NCBI GenBank assembly: GCA_020345945.1
Contig: CP070773.1
Location: forward strand, 878,201-884,043
DNA: 5,843 nucleotides
Source of the DNA: Candidatus Bathyarchaeota archaeon
Lineage (GTDB): Archaea > Thermoproteota > Bathyarchaeia > RBG-16-48-13 > GCA-020345945
Reading direction: 5' to 3'
In this document: positions 1-5,842 of the stretch, piece by piece
How the letters are laid out: every line of letters starts with the position of its first letter
Position numbering within the stretch: the stretch's first letter is position 1
Program-made: the position numbers and the translations under genes
Notes under the pieces: generated by a model
What the model saw: the letters and a program-made list of their open reading frames with translations, nothing else
Databases searched by the model: none
What the model was told of the DNA's origin: nothing

Positions 1-1
1 T

Positions 2-1135
2 ATCTCTGCTCGTGTGCTAGAGGCATGCGGGAACTATTTCACGGAAAGGGATATTGGTGGCATCGAGTCTAGTGATATACTTGAGATATGTGAACTTCTG
101 AGAAAACCCCCCTCTGGGAAACTTATCCCTTTCCTGCTTAATGTAGATGACGTTGAGCCAGACAGGTATTCTATGAATCCGTTGAGGTCTTCGATATTGA
201 AGACTGGTCAAAGCGCGTTCCCAGCAGCCTCGGTCCGTGTTGAGGATCTCGAGATAGATCTGGAGTTCTTCTCTAAATATGAAGGTGCACTGATCTCCAA
301 GAAGGAGATTGATCTCATCGATTACTGTTTGAATTGTAGTTCGGGTAGTTACGTAGATTTTGCTGATATGGTAAAATATAGTCAACTGCAGGAACTATCG
401 GAGCTTTTTGGAATAGATCTGAATCTTCCTTCTCTGAGATTACCATTAGGGGCTTTGGTGGATGAAGGTCAGGATAGTGTCATCAAAAGGATAATTGAGA
501 GAAGTCACGTAGACTACGAGTCGATCGAGAAGATCTACAGTTTCATGGGCAGAAGCATGAAGAATAGGACTACTCTACTCACTGTTCCTCACTCGAAGAA
601 AGGTTTTGGTTCAAAACGTGCGGCAAGAGGAAAAATATACTTCAAGGACGGTTCCTTGGCCAGATTGAAAGTCAGGTATAAACCTTCTCTCTTATACCCA
701 AACGCTATCGACCCAGAGGATACGAGTATTGCTAAGGGAGAGGATTCCTTTATTGTTGAGGGGGAGCACTTTATAGATTACAGCTACTCTGAGACGCCTT
801 CTTCACCTCAGTTTATACTTTATTCTCTTGCTTCCCCTGAGGATGCATGTCTCTGGCACTCGATAGGTGCTTGGGGGTCTAAGGAGCTTGTAAGAAGCTA
901 TACTTCAACCCATATGGCTTACGCTGAAGGGACGATGTTCAAAGAGTTGGTCAATAGCTCCAATCTTATGGCAAGGATGCCTGTGCAATTCAATCTAGTA
1001 CCCAAAGGAGTATGGGTTCACCCTGAACATAGGAACATCGACGCGAGTATTGGCTGTGTTGAGGACTTGAACAGTCTAGTCAAACAAGGTATATGGATTG
1101 AACATCTTTCGGTCGGAGAGTATCTCAGGAGATAG
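2..1135 (+). CDS. Hypothetical protein, 5'-truncated by the window edge
   Basis: I do not recognise this protein. The frame is open from base 2. A GTG at 14 gives 373 residues, but four more codons precede it without a stop, so the true start is probably outside the window. No signal peptide or membrane segment is visible. Counting from GTG14, the first 180 residues look alpha-helical and acidic. A strongly basic stretch follows at about 184-224, rich in Lys and Arg (for example SKRAARGKIYF), then an acidic section at 232-260. The C-terminal third is aromatic-rich, with LWHSIGAWGSKE near 280-291 and PKGVWVHPEHR at 330-340. A lone CxxC (CLNC) lies at 105-108, too little for a zinc finger. It ends in TAG and converges on the uS10 gene 123 nt away. 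The basic segment would suit nucleic-acid binding, but that is a guess. Codon use and composition look like the neighbours, so a real gene is likely. Confidence 0.75.
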   Translation: MSARVLEACGNYFTERDIGGIESSDILEICELLRKPPSGKLIPFLLNVDDVEPDRYSMNPLRSSILKTGQSAFPAASVRVEDLEIDLEFFSKYEGALISKKEIDLIDYCLNCSSGSYVDFADMVKYSQLQELSELFGIDLNLPSLRLPLGALVDEGQDSVIKRIIERSHVDYESIEKIYSFMGRSMKNRTTLLTVPHSKKGFGSKRAARGKIYFKDGSLARLKVRYKPSLLYPNAIDPEDTSIAKGEDSFIVEGEHFIDYSYSETPSSPQFILYSLASPEDACLWHSIGAWGSKELVRSYTSTHMAYAEGTMFKELVNSSNLMARMPVQFNLVPKGVWVHPEHRNIDASIGCVEDLNSLVKQGIWIEHLSVGEYLRR

Positions 1136-1161
1136 CCGTATCCTACCCAAGTAAGGGTTCC

Positions 1162-1177
1162 AATTCAGGTGTGAATT
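1162..1177 (+). terminator. Weak hairpin between convergent genes
   Basis: AATTCA, a GGTG loop and TGAATT form a 6-bp stem followed by TT, 26 nt after the stop of the first gene. It lies in the 123-nt gap between two convergent genes, where both transcripts must end. Archaeal termination depends mainly on T-rich tracts, and the tract here is short, so this is only a candidate. I see no gene or tRNA in the rest of the gap. Confidence 0.25.
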
Positions 1178-1258
1178 TTAGAGTTTCCTTGTGGACAATA
1201 GCATTTTCCTCAAAATGGGCTAGAGACATCCCATAGAATTCGTGAAGAAGGCTAAACC

Positions 1259-1567
1259 TTACTTGAGGCTGATCTCTATGAAGACATCTGGGGGAATCGC
1301 TAGACGCATTAAAGAACGCATAATCCTGTCGGAAGCCGAGATATCTATTAGTCTCTTATGGATTCGAAGTTGGTAATGGTCCCAACTAACACTGCCTTCC
1401 CCACAAGGGGTTTTTCTTGTGGGCACTTTGAGTTTTTTAGTTGGCAGCGGTATTGGCCCTTTCATCTTTGCACCTGTTCTGTCTGCTATGTCCTTGATCT
1501 CACTGCATAGCGTCTCAAGACTGTCTTTGTTGGTGCTTGTGAGTTTTATTCGGGCTTTACTGACCAT
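1259..1567 (-). CDS. rpsJ: 30S ribosomal protein uS10 (S10), archaeal type
   Basis: This is the small-subunit protein uS10, part of the head of the 30S subunit. The 102 residues cover the whole family at its usual archaeal length. Diagnostic segments are ARIKLTST at 5-12, GPIPLPTKKLKVP at 37-49, TPCGEG at 53-58 and RIHKRLIDI at 68-76, then the C-terminal strand VFIEISLK. The CGEG version of the loop is typical of archaeal and eukaryotic forms. The ATG at 1567 is the only sensible start, because an in-frame TGA lies 9 nt upstream. There is no strong Shine-Dalgarno at normal spacing. In many archaea this gene directly follows the elongation factor 1A gene. Here the upstream neighbour on the same strand, 167 nt away, is an E1-like enzyme, so it probably has its own promoter. 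Identification is secure. Confidence 0.97.
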   Translation of the reverse strand: MVSKARIKLTSTNKDSLETLCSEIKDIADRTGAKMKGPIPLPTKKLKVPTRKTPCGEGSVSWDHYQLRIHKRLIDISASDRIMRSLMRLAIPPDVFIEISLK

Positions 1568-1616
1568 TACCTTTCACTCTTCATTCCGATGGTCTCTGGT
1601 GTTGATTTTTCTCCTA

Positions 1617-1626
1617 GTTTTTATGG
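1617..1626 (-). promoter_or_regulatory. TATA-like box upstream of uS10
   Basis: On the minus strand this reads CCATAAAAAC, about 50-59 nt before the uS10 ATG. A start site some 25 nt downstream would leave a leader of roughly 25 nt, which is reasonable for an archaeal gene. It supports separate transcription of uS10 from the E1-like gene. The match is loose and made by eye. Confidence 0.25.
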
Positions 1627-1734
1627 CTTGTGGTATTTACTCATTCTCTTGCTAAAGACCGATCTTTCGTTCCGAATAGGCAGAGGCTTGAACCAAGTAG
1701 ATCCATTGAAGAGAACTCCTGCCAGTTCAGGTAA

Positions 1735-2478
1735 CTATAGGTGTGAGCATAGGGGGCATTCCGAATGTCTCTCCATCTTAACAGTTGTAAAACTCATTCG
1801 CTCACCATCAAAGAGAAGCATTCTTCCCACTAGAGGTTCTCCAAAGCCTACGATAAGCTTCAGGGCTTCCATGACTTGAAGTGATGCGAAGAGGGAGGGG
1901 GTTGCTCCAGGAACAGGAAATCTGGTTATCTCCTTCGGTGTCTCCGGGAGTATACACCTAAGGCAGGGACCTTTACCGGGTATGATCGTTGTTATCTGAC
2001 CATACAGGCCGAAGATGCCTGCATGGATAAAGGGGATTTTGTTCTCTACACATTCCTTGTTTATTATGAAACGGGTCCGCCAATTATCCATGCCATCTAT
2101 TACCACATCGGCGTTCTGGAGTAGTTCATGGACATTATTCTCTGTTAACTCAATGACTCTTGCTTTGACCTCAATCTCTGAATTGAGTTCTCCCAGTTTC
2201 TCAGCTGCCGCTTCCGCCTTGGAGCGTCCGACGTCTTTCTGCCAACCCAGGATCTGTCGATTGAGATTACTCAACTCAAATCTTTCTTTATCTATGAGAA
2301 CGAGTCTACCGAACCCGGCTGCGGCGAGGTATATGGAAGCAGGACACCCTAATCCTCCTGTCCCGACAACAACAACTTCAGACGATTTCAGCTTCTTCTG
2401 ACCCCGCTTTCCCCATTTGGGAAGCATCATCTGCCTACCGTACCGTTCCAATTCGGATTCTGAGAGGGATACATTCAT
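1735..2478 (-). CDS. E1-like adenylyltransferase, HesA/MoeB/ThiF family
   Basis: This cytoplasmic E1-like enzyme should use ATP to adenylate the C-terminal glycine of a ubiquitin-like sulfur carrier or modifier, as MoeB does for MoaD and ThiF for ThiS. The 247 residues match the single-domain family. Visible features are RYGRQ at 12-16, the nucleotide loop GTGGLGCP at 39-46, Asp63, the motif LSNLNRQ at 69-75, Lys87 in VGRSKA, and the MDN Asp131. Two CxxC pairs (Cys172/175 and Cys241/244) form the structural zinc site. The stretch after CLRCILPE reads RFPVPGATPS, where MoeB and ThiF have a conserved cysteine (TCxEAGV), so the thioester cysteine is absent. It is divergent from a MoaD-like gene 128 bp away, its likely substrate. 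GAGGT lies 9 nt before the ATG. Whether it serves molybdopterin, tRNA thiolation or protein conjugation cannot be told. Confidence 0.93.
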   Translation of the reverse strand: MNVSLSESELERYGRQMMLPKWGKRGQKKLKSSEVVVVGTGGLGCPASIYLAAAGFGRLVLIDKERFELSNLNRQILGWQKDVGRSKAEAAAEKLGELNSEIEVKARVIELTENNVHELLQNADVVIDGMDNWRTRFIINKECVENKIPFIHAGIFGLYGQITTIIPGKGPCLRCILPETPKEITRFPVPGATPSLFASLQVMEALKLIVGFGEPLVGRMLLFDGERMSFTTVKMERHSECPLCSHL

Positions 2479-2487
2479 CCTTCAGTG

Positions 2488-2492
2488 ACCTC
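2488..2492 (-). promoter_or_regulatory. Shine-Dalgarno of the E1-like gene
   Basis: GAGGT on the minus strand, 9 nt before the ATG at 2478, supports that start. The same spacing is seen for the HAD and ligase genes. Confidence 0.6.
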
Positions 2493-2514
2493 AACGTTAT
2501 TTAGTGCCTGACGA

Positions 2515-2524
2515 GGATAAAATA
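2515..2524 (-). promoter_or_regulatory. TATA-like box of the E1-like gene
   Basis: TATTTTATCC on the minus strand lies 37-46 nt before the ATG. A start site about 25 nt downstream would fall near 2494, just ahead of the GAGGT ribosome-binding site, giving a short leader of about 16 nt. The geometry fits an archaeal promoter, but the sequence was matched by eye only. Confidence 0.35.
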
Positions 2525-2560
2525 GTTGTAGGATTGAGGCTCTTTGACCAAATCTATGTA

Positions 2561-2582
2561 GATCTTGTCTATAGGGATCTTG
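2561..2582. repeat. Short direct repeat in the divergent promoter region
   Basis: GATCTTG occurs at 2561-2567 and again at 2576-2582, a 15-nt period, with TCTATAGG between and partly overlapping. It ends 24 nt before the MoaD-like start. It could be an operator around a TATA-like element for that gene, but a 7-bp repeat can arise by chance. Confidence 0.2.
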
Positions 2583-2606
2583 AGAAAAATCGGGATATGT
2601 GATTGA

Positions 2607-2897
2607 ATGAAGGTTCGAGTAAGCTACTTCGGATTCTTGAGGACGAAGTTTGACTCGACCTCCGAAGATATTCAAATGTCAAAAGGGTCCAAGGTCTATG
2701 ATCTGTTTCAATATTTGGCTAGCAGATATGGGCAGCATTTCAAGTCATATGTTCTTATTCCCGAAAAGATCGAGGTCAGGTCGGATGTCTTGGTGAATAT
2801 TAATGATATCCCGGTTCAACAGATCCAAGGCCTAGAAACAAGGTTGAATGATGGTGATCAAATCGACATCCTACCTTTATTTACTGGTGGTGGTTGA
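2607..2897 (+). CDS. MoaD/ThiS/SAMP-type ubiquitin-like protein
   Basis: This is a 96-residue beta-grasp protein of the MoaD/ThiS type, acting as sulfur carrier or protein modifier after C-terminal adenylation. The N-terminal strand KVRVSYFGFLR, the helix VYDLFQYLASRYG at 30-42, the strand VLVNINDIPV at 61-70 and the segment LNDGDQIDILP at 80-90 follow the MoaD pattern. The tail is FTGGG, so the essential Gly-Gly is present plus one more glycine. The length fits archaeal MoaD-like proteins better than ThiS, which is nearer 66 residues. An in-frame TGA directly precedes the ATG, so the start is fixed, and the ribosome-binding site is weak. The gene is divergent from an E1-like enzyme, its expected partner. 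No MoaE or other molybdopterin gene is in the window, so the role may be molybdopterin synthesis, tRNA thiolation or SAMP-like conjugation. Confidence 0.9.
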   Translation: MKVRVSYFGFLRTKFDSTSEDIQMSKGSKVYDLFQYLASRYGQHFKSYVLIPEKIEVRSDVLVNINDIPVQQIQGLETRLNDGDQIDILPLFTGGG

Positions 2898-3007
2898 GTC
2901 TCCTAGAAGGAATTCAACAGATTCTTGCCTATTCTTCTCTAATGACATATTGTGTTCCATTAGGATGCTAGGGATCATGAGTAGAAGCTCTTCTGTTCTA
3001 GAGACTT
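2896..3007 (+). other. Inverted repeats; possible structured RNA or 3' UTR
   Basis: Most of the 181-nt gap between the MoaD-like gene and the acylphosphatase can fold. Bases 2898-2908 pair with 2996-3005 as 10 Watson-Crick pairs with one bulged C (2903). A2897-T3006 and a G-T pair extend this into the stop codon. Inside, 2939-2947 pairs with 2953-2955 and 2958-2963: CTAATGACA against TGT and CATTAG, with a 2-nt bulge and a 5-nt loop. Smaller stems are possible at 2909-2925 and 2981-2994. A pyrimidine-rich run with T-rich end (3035-3049) follows and could stop transcription. I see no convincing gene in the gap on either strand. Confidence 0.3.
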
Positions 3008-3078
3008 CTTCCCTTCACGCCTATCTTCCGATGACTCTATTTCTTTGTTAATCGTATTTCACTTATTGGTAGACGTTA

Positions 3079-3393
3079 TTGATCAAGGCAAGAATGCTTG
3101 CGGAAGGTCGGGTTCAAGGAGTTGGATTTAGGGTACGGGTCTCTCGTATCGCTCGTCGTCGTGGTCTAAAAGGGCTGGTGCGAAATCTTCGAGACGGACG
3201 GGTTGAGATGTTCTGCGAAGGCCCACGTGAGACCATTTTAATTTTCATGGACGAGGTGCTGCTCTTAGGTAAAAACCGTAAATGGGTTGGACCCAGAGTT
3301 GACAGAATCTCATGTTTTCTAGAGGGAGAATCAGGATATGCCGAAGCTTGGAGAGAGTACTCGACTTTCGAGATTGATCCAGAATGGGGATAG
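3079..3393 (+). CDS. acyP: Acylphosphatase
   Basis: Acylphosphatases hydrolyse the carboxyl-phosphate bond of small acyl phosphates in the cytoplasm. The signature GRVQGVGFR is at 10-18, with phosphate-binding Arg18, and GLVRNLRDGRVE at 32-43 carries the catalytic Asn36. The 104 residues are slightly longer than the usual 90 or so. The extra length is near the C-terminus, between RVDRIS and STFEI. I chose TTG at 3079 because the next start, ATG at 3094, would leave only four residues before GRVQ and cut the first beta strand. A TAG at 3070 limits the frame upstream. No clear Shine-Dalgarno precedes the TTG. The HAD gene begins 26 nt after the stop, so the two are probably cotranscribed. This is a free-standing enzyme, not the N-terminal domain of HypF. 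Confidence 0.94.
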   Translation: MIKARMLAEGRVQGVGFRVRVSRIARRRGLKGLVRNLRDGRVEMFCEGPRETILIFMDEVLLLGKNRKWVGPRVDRISCFLEGESGYAEAWREYSTFEIDPEWG

Positions 3394-3402
3394 AACCCAT
3401 CG

Positions 3403-3410
3403 AAGGAGGT
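3403..3410 (+). promoter_or_regulatory. Strong Shine-Dalgarno of the HAD gene
   Basis: AAGGAGGT is a near-perfect anti-16S match, 9 nt before the ATG at 3420. An earlier ATG at 3411 directly abuts it and reads only ATG-TCG-TAA, so the spacing favours 3420 as the true start. Confidence 0.75.
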
Positions 3411-3419
3411 ATGTCGTAA

Positions 3420-4130
3420 ATGCTTTTGAATGGAATTGCTGCCGTACTCTTTGACCTTGACGATACATTGATCGATTCCGTTAGGGGAAAATCAATCGCC
3501 GAGAAGATAATCGCGGATATCCTTGCTAGTTATATCCATAATCTAGGGATTGCTGTAGACAAGGAGATTCTGCTCTGTGAACTTCTTCTTATTGATCAGA
3601 TGATGAACCGGAGACGCCTATATGATCGATCTATCTGGTGGCAGTCTCTCGTGGGAAGACTGAATCTGAAAGTGGCTCTTCCTCGACACTTGGTCATAGA
3701 AATGACGAAAGCCTACTGGTCGTACTTTGGTACTTACTCTCTTCCTTTTCCGGACACAGCAATTACTCTTGATAGTCTTCTAATGAGGGGATATCGACTT
3801 GGCATGGTCACGGATACAGACGGGACGCCTGGTGTGAAGATGCATCGTATCTCACAGTTGAGCTTCAAACGGGCGTTTAGTACTATCGTTATCGCGGGAG
3901 AAGATACTGTGAAGACTAAACCGAGTGTTTTCCCTTTCAAGCTTGCAGCCTCCCGTCTAGGATTGTCTTGTGCAGAATGCGTCTTCGTAGGAGACAAACC
4001 TTTCACTGATATTAGAGGGGCTAAAAAAGCAGGTATGAAATCTATACTTATAAGGAGAGGAATCTGGGAATCGGAAGAACAACCTGATTTTACGGTAAGT
4101 TCTCTCTCAGAATTATGCCGATTTCTCTGA
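3420..4130 (+). CDS. HAD-superfamily hydrolase, subfamily IA (phosphoglycolate phosphatase-like)
   Basis: This is a 236-residue soluble phosphatase of the haloacid dehalogenase superfamily. Motif I is FDLDDTLIDS, with nucleophile Asp12 and acid/base Asp14. Motif II is Thr131 in GMVTDTDG. Motif III is probably Lys167 in KTKPS. Motif IV is VFVGDKPFTDIRGAKKAG, with Asp192 and Asp197 for magnesium. Residues of about 20-110 form an alpha-helical C1 cap, which places it in subfamily IA with phosphoglycolate phosphatases and similar enzymes. All catalytic residues are present and the length is normal. The substrate cannot be read from the sequence. It follows the acylphosphatase by 26 nt behind a strong ribosome-binding site and is likely the second gene of that operon. 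It converges on the ligase gene, with 45 nt between the two stops. Confidence 0.9.
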   Translation: MLLNGIAAVLFDLDDTLIDSVRGKSIAEKIIADILASYIHNLGIAVDKEILLCELLLIDQMMNRRRLYDRSIWWQSLVGRLNLKVALPRHLVIEMTKAYWSYFGTYSLPFPDTAITLDSLLMRGYRLGMVTDTDGTPGVKMHRISQLSFKRAFSTIVIAGEDTVKTKPSVFPFKLAASRLGLSCAECVFVGDKPFTDIRGAKKAGMKSILIRRGIWESEEQPDFTVSSLSELCRFL

Positions 4131-4132
4131 GA
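4105..4132. repeat. Inverted repeat across the HAD stop codon
   Basis: TCTCAGA at 4105-4111 and TCTGAGA at 4126-4132 are perfect 7-bp arms separated by 14 nt and enclose the TGA at 4128-4130. No T-run follows on the plus strand. It may help end or protect the mRNA at this convergent junction, but chance is possible. Confidence 0.25.
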
Positions 4133-4175
4133 AAGTATGCCTATTGAAAAGAAGCACCCGGTTTGAGTTGGAAGA

Positions 4176-5771
4176 TTAGGACTTCTTCGATTTATAGATG
4201 AATTGTTCCTCGTATAGTCTTCTAATGTCGTTGATCGTAGCAACTTCTATTACCGGTTTATCATCTCGAATTCTCTTAACTCGGGCAAAGCGTAGTGCAA
4301 ATCCTGACTCATATTTTGGGCTCCTTTGTATCTCATTATAAGCTACCTCAACTACCACGTTTGGTTTTACGTAGACGGTATGCTTTCCCTCTCTGATCTT
4401 TAGCTTCTGAAGCCTAGCTGTCATCCACTTGAATTCTTCGTCGGTTAGTCCCTTGAAGGTCTTGCCCACAACCTCGTATTGTCCAGTCTTTCTGTCCATT
4501 GCGGCGAGGTGGTAGTTGCTTAGCCAGCCGGTCCTCCTGCCATAACCCCAGTCAGCGGCGACAATGGCTAGATCTATGCGATCAGCAGGCTTGATCTTTA
4601 ACCACCGCTTTCCTCTCTTTCCTGGGGTGTAGGGACTATCCAGTCTTTTCACCATCAATCCTTCATGTCCAGCCTTGACTGCTGCCTGTAGAAAATCTTC
4701 TACTTCTTCGACATCGCTTGAGATAATACGGTCTGCGAGTATGTCTGCAGGAGAGGCTTCCGATAGCTTCTGCCATCTCTTATCGTACGGCATATCTACG
4801 AGAGATTTTCCATTGATGTATAGACAGTCAAATAGGTGGAGTTTGAGGGGGATTTCTTTAGATAAGGTCTTAATGTCATGTCTTCTTGTGAAACGTCGCA
4901 TCAGATCTTGGAAGGGATACGGTTTCCCTTCTTCTCCTATCGCTATTACCTCTCCCTCCAAGATGGCTTTCTCGGCTTGGATTTCTTCTCTCACCAGTTG
5001 AATGATGTCTGGTAGGCTATGTGTAACCTCTGTGAGTCGTCGACTGTAGATTCTGATGTCATTCCGGTTGATATGTATCTGGATGCGTGCTCCATCGAAC
5101 TTGAACTCGAACGCTGTAGGTCTTCCATGCTCTTCGAACACGGTATCTATATCATCAGCGATCTCTGCAAGCATTGGCTTGATAGGGGTAAAGAGTTGGA
5201 TCCCAATCCTATCAAGTCCCTTCTCTCCTTCGGTCAACGAGGTCATTGCTACTTTTCCGAGATTGCCTGAGAACATATTGGCTCTTGCCACCAATTGGCG
5301 GGGCATATCTGAGGCTTGAGCTATCGCCTCGATCATGACGCCTTCTCCAACTCCGTGCTGCATCTCTCCGAAGATGTTCTTGATAATCCATCTTCTCTCT
5401 TTCCTGGAAGCTTGAGTGAAAAGTGATCTGAGTATCTCCTCCTTTCTCCTGCGAGATCCGGGTCCAGAAGCCTTTGCCACGTTGTTGAAAGACTTGTGTA
5501 CATCAAGTATTGTCAATGGCTTTGTTAGGAGAGGTTTCTGCGTATCTTCTTCGAATACTCTTTGCAAGGTTGACCAGCTGACGTCGAGGGTCTTCGACGA
5601 GCTTTCTGCAAAGACTGATCCTATAACGAGATGAACTGCGTATGCTATCTCCTCTGGTTTCAGTTCTCTGAGGAATTCACTTACAAGTTCGACTTTCCTG
5701 CTTCTCTTGGTCACAGACTCGAGTTCTATACAGAGTTCAGCGAGACGTGTGAAGTGAGTTCCCCCATTCAT
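4176..5771 (-). CDS. lig: ATP-dependent DNA ligase, archaeal replicative type
   Basis: This enzyme seals nicks in DNA during replication and repair, via a lysine-AMP intermediate. The 531 residues hold three domains: a helical DNA-binding domain at about 1-200, the adenylation domain at about 200-395, and an OB-fold domain at about 396-525. Motif I is EFKFDGAR at 222-229, with Lys224 as the adenylated residue. Further motifs are LEGEV (Glu272 and Glu274), LFDCLYING at 313-321 (IIIa), EGLMVKR at 370-376 (IV), RWLKIK at 389-394 (V) and ALRFARVKRIRDDK at 492-505 (VI). All key residues are present. The length is a little under the common archaeal 550-600. The ATG at 5771 has AAGGAG 9 nt upstream and gives a family-like N-terminus. 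The same frame is, however, open for 24 more codons to the window edge. Another open frame ends there with an ATGA overlap, suggesting an upstream operon partner. Confidence 0.96.
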   Translation of the reverse strand: MNGGTHFTRLAELCIELESVTKRSRKVELVSEFLRELKPEEIAYAVHLVIGSVFAESSSKTLDVSWSTLQRVFEEDTQKPLLTKPLTILDVHKSFNNVAKASGPGSRRRKEEILRSLFTQASRKERRWIIKNIFGEMQHGVGEGVMIEAIAQASDMPRQLVARANMFSGNLGKVAMTSLTEGEKGLDRIGIQLFTPIKPMLAEIADDIDTVFEEHGRPTAFEFKFDGARIQIHINRNDIRIYSRRLTEVTHSLPDIIQLVREEIQAEKAILEGEVIAIGEEGKPYPFQDLMRRFTRRHDIKTLSKEIPLKLHLFDCLYINGKSLVDMPYDKRWQKLSEASPADILADRIISSDVEEVEDFLQAAVKAGHEGLMVKRLDSPYTPGKRGKRWLKIKPADRIDLAIVAADWGYGRRTGWLSNYHLAAMDRKTGQYEVVGKTFKGLTDEEFKWMTARLQKLKIREGKHTVYVKPNVVVEVAYNEIQRSPKYESGFALRFARVKRIRDDKPVIEVATINDIRRLYEEQFIYKSKKS

Positions 5772-5842
5772 CGTACTGTTCTCCTTTTCTCCGTCCAGTC
5801 TTCTAGACTCCTCTGCCTTCTTGCTGAGTGGAATCTTCTCAT
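5768..5842 (-). CDS. Possible 3' end of a gene upstream of the ligase
   Basis: A frame open from the window edge runs for 24 codons and stops with a TGA that overlaps the ligase ATG as ATGA, a common arrangement in archaeal operons. The visible tail is very basic and ends EDWTEKRRTVR. It is too short to identify. The ligase frame is also open over the same bases, so only one of the two is likely to be coding. Confidence 0.25.
   Translation of the reverse strand: MRRFHSARRQRSLEDWTEKRRTVR
5781..5786 (-). promoter_or_regulatory. Shine-Dalgarno of the ligase gene
   Basis: AAGGAG on the minus strand, 9 nt before the ATG at 5771, favours that start over an N-terminal extension. Confidence 0.55.

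Noticed and set aside
1419..1655. 78-residue hydrophobic plus-strand frame resembling a small membrane protein
   Set aside because: It is the antisense shadow of uS10, whose identity is secure.
1685..1694. tRNA-like B box GGTTCAAGCC on the minus strand
   Set aside because: The flanking bases do not form a T-arm stem, and no acceptor or anticodon stem is present at the right distances.
1713..1728. Small hairpin GAACT/AGTTC just after the E1-like stop
   Set aside because: A 5-bp stem without a following T-run on the minus strand is too weak to call a terminator.
2475..2675. 66-residue minus-strand frame that ends with an ATGA overlap on the E1-like start
   Set aside because: It runs antisense through the well-supported MoaD-like start, has no family-like sequence, and covers the promoter and ribosome-binding site of the E1-like gene.
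2877..2978. 33-residue minus-strand frame in the gap after the MoaD-like gene, starting MIPSILMEHN
   Set aside because: It looks mildly protein-like, but it has no clear ribosome-binding site and its C-terminal end is only the complement of the moaD GGT repeats. Length alone is within chance.
2848..3051. 67-residue plus-strand frame running from inside the MoaD-like gene into the gap
   Set aside because: It starts in another frame of a confident gene, has low-complexity Ser/Leu composition, and has no ribosome-binding site.
3734..4243. 169-residue minus-strand frame
   Set aside because: It is antisense to the HAD phosphatase catalytic region and overlaps the ligase 3' end in another frame, and it matches no family.
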